DNA from: Actinomycetota bacterium
GTDB taxonomy: Bacteria; Actinomycetota; Acidimicrobiia; Acidimicrobiales; Microtrichaceae
Assembly (NCBI GenBank): GCA_016703525.1
Contig: JADJBW010000006.1
Location: forward strand, 1-64,000
Length of the DNA stretch: 64,000 nucleotides
Reading direction: 5' to 3'
Of this stretch, positions 52,731-62,137 are shown in pieces. The position numbers were made by a program, and so were the translations under genes. The notes below the pieces were generated by a model. The model saw only the letters and a program-made list of their open reading frames with translations. It searched no databases and was not told the origin of the DNA. The number at the start of each line of letters is the position of its first letter. Within the stretch, counting starts at the first letter, position 1.

Positions 52731-54536
52731 TCAGTCGACACCGATGACCGCCGATGCGAACACCACACCACGGCCGCTACACACCCCGCACTGATCGGCG
52801 AACGACTCGAGGAGCCCCTCGCCGATGCGCTTGCGGGTCATCTCCACCAGCCCCAGATCGCTCACGGCGTACACCTGCGTGCGCGTCTTGTCGCGAGCGA
52901 GGGCCTCCTTGAATACCCGTACGAGTTCGTCGCGGTTCGGCTTGATCTCCATGTCGATGAAGTCGATGACGATGATGCCGCCGATGTCGCGCAAGCGCAG
53001 CTGCCGTGCGATCTCGACCGCCGCCTCGAGGTTGTTGCGGAACACGGTCTCCTCGAGCGACGACGATCCGACGTTGCGGCCCGTGTTCACGTCGATGACC
53101 GTGAGCGCCTCGGTGTGCTCGATGATGAGCGAACCGCCCGAGGGCAGCCACACCTTGCGATCGAGCCCCTTCTTGAGCTGCTCGGTGATCTGGAACCGCT
53201 CGAACAACGGGAGGCTCTCATCGGCGCGGTCGTAGAACTGCACGCGGTCGCCGAGCGCCGGCGAGATGGCCGACACATAGTCGTGCACGTCGTCGAAGAG
53301 CTTCGGCTCGTCGATGACGACGGCCCGGTAGTCGGTGTTGAACTCCTCGCGGATCACCCGCACCGCCATGTCGGGCTCGCGGTACAGCAGCGCAGGACGC
53401 TGCTGCTTCGCGGCCAGCGCTGCGATCTGTTCCCACTGCCGCAGGAGGCGACTCACGTCGCGTTCGATCTCCTCGGCGGTCACGCCTTCGGCGGCGGTGC
53501 GCACGATCACGCCGTGCTGGGCGGGCTTGACCCGGTCGAGGATCTGACGGAGACGCTTGCGCTCGTTGTCGGCGAGCCGCTTGGAGATGCCGAACGTGCG
53601 CGAGTTGGGCACGAGCACGACGAACCGGCCGGGCAGGGACACCTCCTGGGTGAGGCGCGCGCCCTTGTGGCCGATCGGGTTCTTGGTGACCTGGCACACG
53701 ATGAGCTGCCGGTTCTTGAGCATCTCCTCGATGCGCGGGCGCTCGCTGCCGGTGGTCTCGACGTCGTCGGGGTCGAAGTGGACGTCGTTGCGGTAGAGCA
53801 CCGCGTTCTTGGGCGTGCCGATGTCGACGAACGCCGCCTCCATACCGGGCAACACATTCTCGACGCGGCCGATGTAGATGTTGCCGTGGATCTGGCCGAC
53901 ATCGTCGGCCGGCCGGGAGACGTAATCCTCGAGCAGCACTCGTCCCTCGAGGATCGCGATGTGGGTGCTCGCATCCTCCGCCACGTGGACGTTCATCTGG
54001 TAGCGGCCGACCGCCTTGCCCTTGCGCTGACGCCCGGACCGCTTCTTGAGGGTCTTGGCGTCGAGCTCGACCGGACCGTCTTCGTCGACCAGCGTCGCCT
54101 CGACCGGGCGCGGCGCCTTCGGCTTCGCTCCCCGGCCGCCCTGGTTCTGCCCGCCCCGGTTCTGTCCGCCTTTGGCGCCCTTGCCGCCGGAGCCGCCCTG
54201 GCCGGCGCCGCCCTGGCCGGACCGCGACGCCTGTGCGCCGCCGGAGTCGCCGGCAGCGGCGCTCCCACCGCCACCGCCACCGCCACCACCGGACCCGCCG
54301 CGGCGGCGACGCCGGCGACGGGCGCTCGATCCGCCGCCGCCCTCGCCGCCGGACCCGCCGGCACCACCATTTCCGGCCGCCCCTTCGGAGCCCGACGCCG
54401 GCCGGCTGTCGCCGACCTGCGGCTTCGCCGGGCCCGGGGGCGGGATCTTGGGCACCAACGGCGCCGCAGGGTCGGTCGGACCCTTCACGGTCTGCACGTC
54501 GGGCGGTCGGCTGGTTGACGGTTCGTTCTCGGACAT
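52731..54536 (-). CDS. rng: Ribonuclease E/G family endoribonuclease
   Basis: RNase E/G cuts rRNA precursors and mRNA (known). The 601-residue protein has an N-terminal disordered region of about 150 residues, rich in Gly, Ser and Arg with an RRRRRRR block, probably for RNA or partner binding. The core starts near residue 180: S1 domain GNIYIGRVENVLPGMEAAFVDIG, 5' sensor/RNase H region, DNase-I-like catalytic Asp in LTVIDVNTGRN and IIVIDFIDME, and the Zn-link CGVCSGRG near the C-terminus. It lacks the long C-terminal scaffold of E. coli RNase E. Clustered with L21/L27 as in other actinobacteria. Confidence 0.95.
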   Translation of the reverse strand: MSENEPSTSRPPDVQTVKGPTDPAAPLVPKIPPPGPAKPQVGDSRPASGSEGAAGNGGAGGSGGEGGGGSSARRRRRRRGGSGGGGGGGGGSAAAGDSGGAQASRSGQGGAGQGGSGGKGAKGGQNRGGQNQGGRGAKPKAPRPVEATLVDEDGPVELDAKTLKKRSGRQRKGKAVGRYQMNVHVAEDASTHIAILEGRVLLEDYVSRPADDVGQIHGNIYIGRVENVLPGMEAAFVDIGTPKNAVLYRNDVHFDPDDVETTGSERPRIEEMLKNRQLIVCQVTKNPIGHKGARLTQEVSLPGRFVVLVPNSRTFGISKRLADNERKRLRQILDRVKPAQHGVIVRTAAEGVTAEEIERDVSRLLRQWEQIAALAAKQQRPALLYREPDMAVRVIREEFNTDYRAVVIDEPKLFDDVHDYVSAISPALGDRVQFYDRADESLPLFERFQITEQLKKGLDRKVWLPSGGSLIIEHTEALTVIDVNTGRNVGSSSLEETVFRNNLEAAVEIARQLRLRDIGGIIVIDFIDMEIKPNRDELVRVFKEALARDKTRTQVYAVSDLGLVEMTRKRIGEGLLESFADQCGVCSGRGVVFASAVIGVD

Positions 54537-54542
54537 CGTGTC

Positions 54543-55304
54543 CTACCTCTCATCGACCCCGGCTGTCGCCAGGGGTCCTGACGGCACGGTGGCGGCAAGC
54601 GGCACGCCACGGTGTCCATCGATCGTGATCCATTGTTCGTGCCGGCACACCCATGGGGCGGCCAGGTTCGGTCGTTCGTTGGCGCCGAGCACGGCCAGCA
54701 CCTCGGCGGGGCGCAACGACCGGGGTCGCACCGCCATCTCCAGGGTCAGCGGTACGGGCACCACGCCCGCCGCGCCGATCGGTAGCTCCACCGCGTGGGC
54801 CGTGGCGGGACGGCCCGACGTGATGTCGAGGATCGCGCCGCGCACGTCCTCGGTGATGCGCTTGCCCTTGCGCTCGATCGTGAGCGGCACCTCGGTGCGG
54901 GCCAGCAGTTCCGCGACCAGGTCGGCGGCCTGCGCCGCGTCTACCCCGGTCAGGCCGAACTCCCAGGTGACCGAGGTGACGGCCGCCTGCAAGGCGGTGG
55001 CGCTCCGCTCGACCACCGACACCGCCGTGACATCGACGCCCACCGGGAGCATCTCCGAGAGCGTCGACGCCAGCCCGGTGATGTCGATCGGCTCGCGCAG
55101 ATCGATGTCGAGGTACTCCGCGATCGACGCCGCACCGGTGGGCAGCGCCAGGCCGAAGTGCACCTTCGGGCGCGGCGAGAACCCTTCGGAGTAGGCGATC
55201 GGAAGCTCCGCCCGCCGGATGGCACGCTCCCAGCACCGAGCCAGGTCACGGTGACCGAGGAAGCGGATCTTGCCGAGCTTGGTGAATCGAAGCCGCAGTC
55301 TCAC
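54543..55304 (-). CDS. TIGR03936-family radical-SAM-linked protein (DUF2344)
   Basis: A 253-residue protein that occurs beside, or fused to, the TIGR03960 radical SAM enzyme; the function of the pair is unknown. It opens RLRLRFTKLGKIRFLGHRDLAR and has AYSEGFSPRPKVHFGLALPTG, the hallmark motif of the family. GTG start overlaps the radical SAM stop by four bases. The rng gene follows six bases after the stop, so the pair belongs to the rod/RNase operon region. Confidence 0.93.
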   Translation of the reverse strand: MRLRLRFTKLGKIRFLGHRDLARCWERAIRRAELPIAYSEGFSPRPKVHFGLALPTGAASIAEYLDIDLREPIDITGLASTLSEMLPVGVDVTAVSVVERSATALQAAVTSVTWEFGLTGVDAAQAADLVAELLARTEVPLTIERKGKRITEDVRGAILDITSGRPATAHAVELPIGAAGVVPVPLTLEMAVRPRSLRPAEVLAVLGANERPNLAAPWVCRHEQWITIDGHRGVPLAATVPSGPLATAGVDER

Positions 55305-57248
55305 ACCAGCGCTCCCGGCTGTCGCGGGGACAGGGTGACCGGGACGGCACCGCCTGAGGCGAGGTCGACTCCGGTCCCCTGGCTCCCACCAGCCGGGGGC
55401 GTGGCCGAGGCCACGATGTGTTCGATCGACGCTCCGGTGCACGCACCGCAGTCGTAGCAGGGCGTCCAGCGACAGTCCTCCAGGCCGACCTGGTCGAGCG
55501 CGTCGCGCCAGTCCTGCCAGAGGAAGTCCTTGTGCAACCCGGCGTCGAGGTGGTCCCAGGGCAGTACCTCGTCCTCGTGACGATGGCGCTGCACATACCA
55601 CTCGATGTCGAGCCCGTGAGCGGCCATCGCCTCGACCCAGCGATCGAGGTCGAAGTGCTCCGACCACTCTTGGAACGTGCCGCCGCGACGCCACACCTCT
55701 TCGATGACCGCGCCGACGCGGCGATCGCCGCGGCTGACGAGGCCCTCGATGAGCGAGGCCTTCGGGTCGTGCCACTTCAGATCGACCCCGTGGCGGCGAC
55801 GGGTCGCGTCGCGCAACAGGTTGATCTTGCGCTGCATCTCCGCGCTCGTGTTCTGCCCGAACCACTGGAACGGGGTGAACGGCTTGGGCACGAACCCTCC
55901 GACCGACACCGTGACCGACGGGTTGCGGTGATGCCGCCTCCCGATCTCGATGACGTTGGTCGCGAGGTCCGCGATCCCCAGCGTGTCCTCATCGGTCTCG
56001 GTGGGGAGACCGGTGAGGAAGTACAGCTTCATGCGCCGCCAACCCTGCGAGTACGCACTCTCGACGGCGCCGTACAGGTCATCGTCGCGGATCAGCTTGT
56101 TGATGACCTGGCGCATGCGCCACGTGCCCGCCTCGGGCGCGAACGTGAGCCCGGTGCGCCGGGCCTTCTGTATCTGCGCTGCGACACCGACGGTGAAGGC
56201 GTCGACGCAAGGACGGGAGCGACACCGACACCTGACCGCAATTGGTCGGGTCGTCGACGATGTCGCGCACCACGTGGTCGATCCCGCTGAAGTCCGCGGT
56301 CGACAGCGACGTGAGCGCCACCTCGTCGTACCCCGTGCGGCGCAGCCCCTCCGACACCATGGTGCGCACCTGCTCGGCCGGCCGCTCCCGAACCGGCCGT
56401 GTGATCATTCCCGCCTGGCAGAACCGGCAGCCGCGGGTGCACCCTCGAAACACCTCGACGTTGAGGCGATCGTGCACCACCTCGGTGACGGGCACCAACT
56501 GGCGGCGCGGGTAGGGCCACTCGGCAAGGTCCGCGATGGTCCGCTTCGACACCCGCTCCGGCGCCTCGGGAACGGTCGGCTCGATCGACACGATCCGAGG
56601 ACCGTCGTAGGTCACGTGGTACAGCGACGGCACATACACGCCCTCGACCCCGGCCAGGCGTCGAAGCACCTCGTCGCGGGAGCCGCGCCCGTCGGCCTTC
56701 CAGTCGCGCACCACCTCGGAGATCTCCGAAACCACTTCCTCGCCGTCGCCGAGCACCACCACGTCGAGGTAGTCGGCGATCGGTTCGGGGTTGTACGTGC
56801 AGTGCCCGCCGGCGATCACCAACGGGTCGTGCGGGCGGCGTTGCGACGCGCGCACCGGCACGCCGGCGAGGTCGACGCAGTTCAGCAGGTTCGTGTAGGT
56901 GAGCTCCGCCGAGAGGTTGAACGCCAGCAGATCGAAGTCGGAGGCCGGCCGGTGGCTGTCGACGCTGAACAGCGGGAGCCCGGCGGAGCGCATCTCGGCC
57001 TCGAGGTCGACCCATGGCGCGTACGAACGCTCGGCCGCCACCCCGGGCCGCTCGTTGAGGATTTCGTAGAGGATCTGCAGCCCTTGGTTGGGCAGGCCAA
57101 TCTCGTAGGTGTCGGGGTACAGCAGCAGCCACGACACCACGCCGGGACCGTGGTGGGCGTCGACCGTGCCGAGCTCGCAACCGATGTACCGAGCGGGCTT
57201 GCCCACCCTGGCCAACAGCGGTTCGAGCTGCGCCCACAGGGAGGTCAT
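55301..57248 (-). CDS. TIGR03960-family B12-binding radical SAM protein, frameshifted
   Basis: A radical SAM enzyme of about 648 residues of unknown substrate. The N-terminal half shows the cobalamin-domain region (YPDTYEIGLPNQGLQILYE, FDLLAFNLSAELTYTNLLN) and the 4Fe-4S motif RGCTRGCRFCQAG (CX3CX2C). The frame breaks near 56206 after VSVSLPSLR and resumes as VDAFTVGVAAQIQKARRTG, followed by LTFAPEAGTWRMRQVINK, GGFVPKPFTPFQW and CYDCGACTG at the C-terminus. Minus-strand TAGGAT lies nine bases before the ATG. One small indel restores a full-length family member. Confidence 0.88.
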
Positions 57249-57257
57249 GATCGTCCC

Positions 57258-57263
57258 ATCCTA
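57258..57263 (-). promoter_or_regulatory. Putative -10 element of the radical SAM gene
   Basis: Minus-strand TAGGAT, nine bases before the ATG at 57248, in the 56-base gap after rodA. Confidence 0.38.
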
Positions 57264-57304
57264 GTGGTCGTGCCCGCCGGGGAGCGGACCGCGGCGGGAC
57301 GAGG

Positions 57305-58447
57305 TCATGTGAACCGGCGCATGTGCACGTTCAGCACGAGCCCGATGGCGACGAAGGCCGTCAGGGTCGACGAGCCGCCGTACGACACGAGCGGCAAGGG
57401 GATGCCGGTGACCGGCATGATCCCGAGCGCCATGCCGGCGTTCTCGAACACGTGGAACATGAACATGGCGATCACACCGACGCAGATGAGCGTGCCCACC
57501 TCGTCGCGGGCGAGCACGGCGGCGCGCCAGGCGCGCCACACGATCGCGCCGAGCAAGGTAAGCAGCAGGGCCGATCCGGCGAAGCCGAGTTCCTCGCCCG
57601 GCACGGTGAAGATGAAGTCGGTCTGCTGTTCGGGAACCGAACCACCGCTGGTGAACTCGCCCTTCAGGTAGCCCTTCCCCGTGAGCCCACCGAGCGAGAT
57701 GGCGGCCTGCGCCTGGCGGGTGTTGTACGACGCCTTGAGGGCGGCATCGCTCTTGTCGTCGGGGTTCACGAACGTGGTGAGCCGGGCCTTCTGGTACTCG
57801 TCGAGGGTGTCGCTGGTGAGGATCGTGGTCACCGCACCCACCCCGAGCAGGCCCAACACGAGCAGGTATCGCACGGGCACGCCCGACACGAGCAGCATCG
57901 CGGCGCACATGACCACGAACACGAGGGCGGTTCCGAGGTCGGGCTGCAACATGATCAGGCCGATCGGCAGGGCGAACATCGCGAGCACGGTGAGGGTGTG
58001 GCGCAGTCCGACGCCCTCGGTTTGGTTGCCGAGATAGCTCGCCACCGCCACCGTCACCGTCAGCTTGGCCATCTCGGCGGGCTGAATCTGGATCGGACCG
58101 ACCTCGTACCAGGCACGGATGCCGTTGTGTAGCGCCCCGATGCCCGGGATGGCCACGCCGATCAGCCCGAGGATGCCGCCGAGGTACAGCAGCCGCGACC
58201 ACTGCGCGTACTTCGAATAGTCGATCACGCCGGCAGCGGCGGCCGCCACCGAGCCGATGACCGCGAACACGATGTGCTTCTCGGCGAAGGCCCACGGGTC
58301 GGTGCCGGTCCGCGTGGCGCTGTAGACCATCGCAACGCCGAACATCGACGTCATGGCAACCACAGCGACCATCACGAAGTCGACATGTCGCCAGGCGGCG
58401 CTCATGTCTTTCTGCCGCACGATCGAGGCGGGGCGGGCGGCAAGCAT
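57305..58447 (-). CDS. rodA: Rod-shape SEDS peptidoglycan glycosyltransferase RodA
   Basis: RodA polymerises lipid II in lateral-wall synthesis with its transpeptidase partner PBP2. It has 380 residues and about ten helices. Functional marks are IQPAEMAKLTVTVAVA, MLQPDLGTALVFV, the catalytic-loop Asp region and FTVPGEELGFAGS, then PLPLVSYGGSSTL near the C-terminus, diagnostic of SEDS proteins. The ATG overlaps the PBP2 stop by one base (TGATG), so both are translated together. Last gene of the mre operon proper. Confidence 0.96.
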   Translation of the reverse strand: MLAARPASIVRQKDMSAAWRHVDFVMVAVVAMTSMFGVAMVYSATRTGTDPWAFAEKHIVFAVIGSVAAAAAGVIDYSKYAQWSRLLYLGGILGLIGVAIPGIGALHNGIRAWYEVGPIQIQPAEMAKLTVTVAVASYLGNQTEGVGLRHTLTVLAMFALPIGLIMLQPDLGTALVFVVMCAAMLLVSGVPVRYLLVLGLLGVGAVTTILTSDTLDEYQKARLTTFVNPDDKSDAALKASYNTRQAQAAISLGGLTGKGYLKGEFTSGGSVPEQQTDFIFTVPGEELGFAGSALLLTLLGAIVWRAWRAAVLARDEVGTLICVGVIAMFMFHVFENAGMALGIMPVTGIPLPLVSYGGSSTLTAFVAIGLVLNVHMRRFT

Positions 58448-60768
58448 CAGCGGCGCACCTTCGAGGTTTGCGGGGGCAGGACCGCTTGGTCGCCTCCGGT
58501 TGGGCCGGTCGCGTTCACCGGTGCGGGCGGGCCGGTCGGCCCGGTCACGCCTTCGGGGGCGCCGACTGTGCCGTCGAGCGGCGCGTTGGGGTCGGGCAGC
58601 GTGGTGGTGGCCTGGCCGGGCTCGGCCACCGTGCCGTCGAGTTCCTCCCCCGGCGCGGCGGCCGCGTCGGCGAGCACCACGGTGGGCTTGCCCACCGGCG
58701 GGAGGGTGCCCTTCGACGCCGGACGAAGGATCGAGAAGGCCAACGGCGCCGCGGCGTCGGCACCGAACCCGGCCTGCGGGATGATCGCCGAGACCGCGTA
58801 CGTGGCGGGCGTGCCGAGCTCGGCCGGGCCCCATCCGACGAAGATCGACGTGTCGGCGACCTTCTCGAACGTGCCGGTCGCCGGCGACTTCTTCGTGACC
58901 TCGGCCGTGCCGGTCTTGCCGGCCATCGGCCATTCCGTCGGACTCGCGTTGAACGCCTCCTCGGCGGTGCCGTTGCCGCGCTGGGTCACGCCGAGCAGGC
59001 CACGGAACATGGTCAGGTAGTGCTCGAGGTTCGACAGGTCGACCTTGGCGGCGACCTTCGGCAGGAACGTCTTGACGACCTGGGTGTTCTCGGGGCCGTC
59101 CGAGGGGTTGAGCAGGTCGATGCGCCGGGTGACGCGCGTCGCGATGTTCGGCACATACCGGGTGCCGCCGTTGGCGAAGGTGGCATACGCGTTCGAGAGC
59201 TGCAGCGGGGTCACGGCGACCAGCCCCTGCCCGATCGAGACGTTCAGGTTGTCGCCGGTCGTCCACTCGCGGTGGTCCCACGCCTTGGGGTTCTTGTCGT
59301 ACGCCGCCGCGAGGAACTTCGGGGTGCCGATGAGCCCGGGCGATTCGGTCGGCAGTTCGATTCCCGATTGCTGCCCGAAGCCGAACTCGTTGGCCATGTC
59401 CTGGATCGGCGACGGGCCGAACGTGCCGTTGTTGACCCAGAGTTGGTCGCCGATGCGGTAGTAGAAGACGTCCGACGAGACGGTCAGCGCCTTCTGCAGG
59501 TCGACCGTTCCGTACTTGGCCTTGCCGGCGTTGCTGCGGGTGCACCGCATGTCGCGGCAGTTCTCGATCCGATACGTGCCGTTGTCCTGGATCGTGGTCT
59601 GCGGGGTGATGAACCCCGTCTTGAGCGCGGCGAGGCTCGTCACCAGCTTGAACGTGGAACCCGGCGCGTACGCCTCGGATGTCGCCCGATTGAGCATGGG
59701 CTTGAGCCCCGTCGTCATCTGGTTCCACAGATCGGTCGAGATGCCGTTGACGAGGAGCGACGGATCGAACGTCGGGTACGAGGCCATGGCCAAGACGTCG
59801 CCGTTGCGGGGGTCGATGACGACGACCGACCCCTCTTGCGCATCGCAGGGCCGGGGGTCGCAGCCCTTGATCGCACCGCGGCGCGAGCGAACCCAATTGG
59901 CGAGCTGCTGTTCGGCGAAACGCTGCAGGTCGAGGTCGATGGTGAGCCACACGTCGTCGCCAGGCTGCAGTTCGGCCCGGCGGAGGGTCGCGATCTTCTG
60001 GCCCTTCGCGTTCACCTGGATCCGCTCATCGCCGGGCACTGCGCGCAGGTACTCCTCGAACGACCGCTCGATCCCCGACTTCCCGATCTCGTCCTCGATG
60101 CCGTACGGCTTGGCCGCTGCCGACCGCGGGGCGCCGGGCTCGCCCTGCTCCTCGACCTTCGCCTTGAGCTCGGTGTCGGTGATCCGCCCGACGTAGCCGA
60201 GAATGTGCGCCGCGAGCTCGCCGTAGGGGTACGTGCGCACGGTCCGGACCCGAACCTCCACCCCGGGATACTCGTCGCGGCGTTCGCCCAGATAGATCTC
60301 GAGGTCCTCGGGCACGCCGCGACCGATCACGGCGACGAAGTCGTTCGGGCCGTATCGCACGTCGTTGAAGAGGTCCTCGATCGTCGTGAACTTGGTCGGG
60401 AACCCGAATTCGGTGAGCACACCCGCCAGTTCCTTGAACTCGGCGTTGCGGGTCGCCACCTCCTCGTCGGTGTCCGGTGTTCTCGGGTCGCCGTCGCCGA
60501 GGCCGCGCTTGCGGGCCTGCTGCTTGTCGATCCCGATGACCCGCACGATCTCGTTGTCGACGATGACCTTGCCGTTGCGGTCGAGTATCCGGCCGCGGGG
60601 GCCCTCGCTGTGCAGCGTTCGGATGTGGAGCGCGCGCGTCGACTTGACCACTTCGTCGGTGCGGATCGCCTGCAGGTACCACAGCCGAGCGAACAGCGTG
60701 GCGAAGAGGGACATGCACACGATCCCGACGATCGTGAGGCGTGAGCGCGCCACCTGAGCGTCAGTCAT
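58447..60768 (-). CDS. mrdA: Penicillin-binding protein 2, class B transpeptidase
   Basis: The elongasome transpeptidase partner of RodA. It has 773 residues: a single N-terminal helix (LTIVGIVCMSLFATLFARLWY), the PBP dimerisation domain (HSEGPRGRILDRNG) and the transpeptidase domain with SxxK in YAPGSTFKLVTS, the second motif in TVSSDVFYY and KTG in PMAGKTGTAE. A C-terminal extension of about 90 Pro/Gly/Thr-rich residues, absent from E. coli PBP2, lies outside the membrane. Located between mreD and rodA, which supports PBP2 over PBP3. Confidence 0.95.
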   Translation of the reverse strand: MTDAQVARSRLTIVGIVCMSLFATLFARLWYLQAIRTDEVVKSTRALHIRTLHSEGPRGRILDRNGKVIVDNEIVRVIGIDKQQARKRGLGDGDPRTPDTDEEVATRNAEFKELAGVLTEFGFPTKFTTIEDLFNDVRYGPNDFVAVIGRGVPEDLEIYLGERRDEYPGVEVRVRTVRTYPYGELAAHILGYVGRITDTELKAKVEEQGEPGAPRSAAAKPYGIEDEIGKSGIERSFEEYLRAVPGDERIQVNAKGQKIATLRRAELQPGDDVWLTIDLDLQRFAEQQLANWVRSRRGAIKGCDPRPCDAQEGSVVVIDPRNGDVLAMASYPTFDPSLLVNGISTDLWNQMTTGLKPMLNRATSEAYAPGSTFKLVTSLAALKTGFITPQTTIQDNGTYRIENCRDMRCTRSNAGKAKYGTVDLQKALTVSSDVFYYRIGDQLWVNNGTFGPSPIQDMANEFGFGQQSGIELPTESPGLIGTPKFLAAAYDKNPKAWDHREWTTGDNLNVSIGQGLVAVTPLQLSNAYATFANGGTRYVPNIATRVTRRIDLLNPSDGPENTQVVKTFLPKVAAKVDLSNLEHYLTMFRGLLGVTQRGNGTAEEAFNASPTEWPMAGKTGTAEVTKKSPATGTFEKVADTSIFVGWGPAELGTPATYAVSAIIPQAGFGADAAAPLAFSILRPASKGTLPPVGKPTVVLADAAAAPGEELDGTVAEPGQATTTLPDPNAPLDGTVGAPEGVTGPTGPPAPVNATGPTGGDQAVLPPQTSKVRR

Positions 60769-60783
60769 CGAGGCGCCCGCGCA

Positions 60784-61293
60784 TCATTCCGCCATCGAAC
60801 GGGACTCGGGGCCATCGGCCCAGCTTGCCAAACGCAGGCCGATCCGCGACATCAGGGCGGCGACCAGCGCCACCACAACGAGGAGCAGCACCAGGTTCGT
60901 GCGCTCGATCGTGTGGGCGCCGAACATCTCGCCGAGCGCAGCGAACAGCAACACCGCCGCAGCGCTGCCCACGGCCACGAGCACCGTCGATACCGCACGG
61001 CCGGTCTGCAGGACGACCTCTTGCAGCATCCCCGCAGCGAAGGCGATCAGGCAGTATGCGAGGGCAGAAAGACCGAGCGGATGGTCGCGCGGGAGGTCGT
61101 AGAGGAACCCCGCCCAGAATCCGACCACGGCACCTCGTTGCGAGCCACCGGCAAGGCCGGCGCACACCGAGATCACGACCATCAGGTCGGGCACGATGCC
61201 GAGGGGTCGAACCTGGCTCGCGACGCCGATCTGCATCACCAGCACCGAGGCGAGCACCACCGCCCACCGTGCCGCGATCGCGGACGGCGTCAC
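60784..61293 (-). CDS. mreD: Rod shape-determining protein MreD
   Basis: A 169-residue membrane protein with about five helices (LASVLVMQIGVASQVRPLGI, LMVVISVCAGLAGGSQRGAV, GFWAGFLYDLPRDHPLGLSA). The GFxxGLxxD-type segment GFWAGFLYDL is typical of MreD. It links MreC to the elongasome. GTG start overlaps the mreC stop by four bases; mrdA follows 15 bases after its stop. Confidence 0.92.
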   Translation of the reverse strand: MTPSAIAARWAVVLASVLVMQIGVASQVRPLGIVPDLMVVISVCAGLAGGSQRGAVVGFWAGFLYDLPRDHPLGLSALAYCLIAFAAGMLQEVVLQTGRAVSTVLVAVGSAAAVLLFAALGEMFGAHTIERTNLVLLLVVVALVAALMSRIGLRLASWADGPESRSMAE

Positions 61294-62123
61294 TTCGGCC
61301 GCTCCCAGAGCAATACGTCGACCGCGTTCATCGACTCGAGGTTGGCGTACAGCTCGACCTCGACCTCCTGGGTCTGGGCGAAGGAGCTCCGGGTCACCTG
61401 CTTCACCTGGCCGATCGGAAGATCCTTCGGGAACGCTGCCCGTTCCAGGCCGCTCGTGACGATGGGAGCGCCCTTGGTCACCTCGGAGTTCAGCTCCACG
61501 CCCTCCTCGATCAGAAACGACGCGTTCGGCCCGCGGCCGTGGCCGACGGCGAGGTTCCCCGAATCGGTGAGCTTCACGCCAACGAAGAAGTCGTAGTCGT
61601 TGATGAGCCGCACCACGGCGTGCTTGGGCGTGACGCTCAGGATCTTGCCGACCAGACCGTCGCTCGTGACGACGGGCATGTCGACCTTGATTCCCGCCGC
61701 GCTGCCCTTGTTGATGCGCACGGTGGTGTTGTCGAAACTCGAGAACGGGCCTGCGGCGAGCTGCGCCGTGACCGTCGGGATGGTGCCCACGAAGGGCAGG
61801 TTGAGCTGGCGCTGCAGCTCCTCCAACTCGGCCGAGGCGTTGGCATTGCGAGCCTGCTTCGCCTCGAGCCGTTCCACCTGTTCGCGAAGCTCGCGGTTCT
61901 CGGCGACCACCGAGTCGTAATCGGTCGCGCCCCCCCACCAGCTGCGAATCGGTTTCGTCGCGGATGACACCACGTTCTGCACGGGCGTGAGCACGTCGAT
62001 CACCAGGCTGCGAACACTGCCGAGGACGGGGACGCCCTCGCCGCCGACGGTGAGCAGCGTGAACGAGGCGAGGATCGCGATGATCAGCGTGACGCGAGGA
62101 TGACGGCGGTGCGACCCGGCCAA
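61290..62123 (-). CDS. mreC: Rod shape-determining protein MreC
   Basis: A 277-residue protein with one N-terminal helix (VTLIIAILASFTLLTVGG), a coiled coil (VVAENRELREQVERLEAKQ) and the MreC beta-barrel pair (INKGSAAGIKVDMPVVTSDGLVGKI, GHGRGPNASFLIEEGVELNSEV). It activates PBP2-RodA from outside the membrane. The start is TTG 62123, chosen because GGAGG lies seven bases upstream and no ATG or GTG fits. It follows mreB by 14 bases. Confidence 0.95.
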   Translation of the reverse strand: MAGSHRRHPRVTLIIAILASFTLLTVGGEGVPVLGSVRSLVIDVLTPVQNVVSSATKPIRSWWGGATDYDSVVAENRELREQVERLEAKQARNANASAELEELQRQLNLPFVGTIPTVTAQLAAGPFSSFDNTTVRINKGSAAGIKVDMPVVTSDGLVGKILSVTPKHAVVRLINDYDFFVGVKLTDSGNLAVGHGRGPNASFLIEEGVELNSEVTKGAPIVTSGLERAAFPKDLPIGQVKQVTRSSFAQTQEVEVELYANLESMNAVDVLLWERPK

Positions 62124-62137
62124 CGATGTGCCTCCGC

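Noticed and set aside
58468..60744. 758-residue open frame on the plus strand opposite PBP2
   Set aside because: A composition-biased shadow of mrdA, which carries all transpeptidase motifs.
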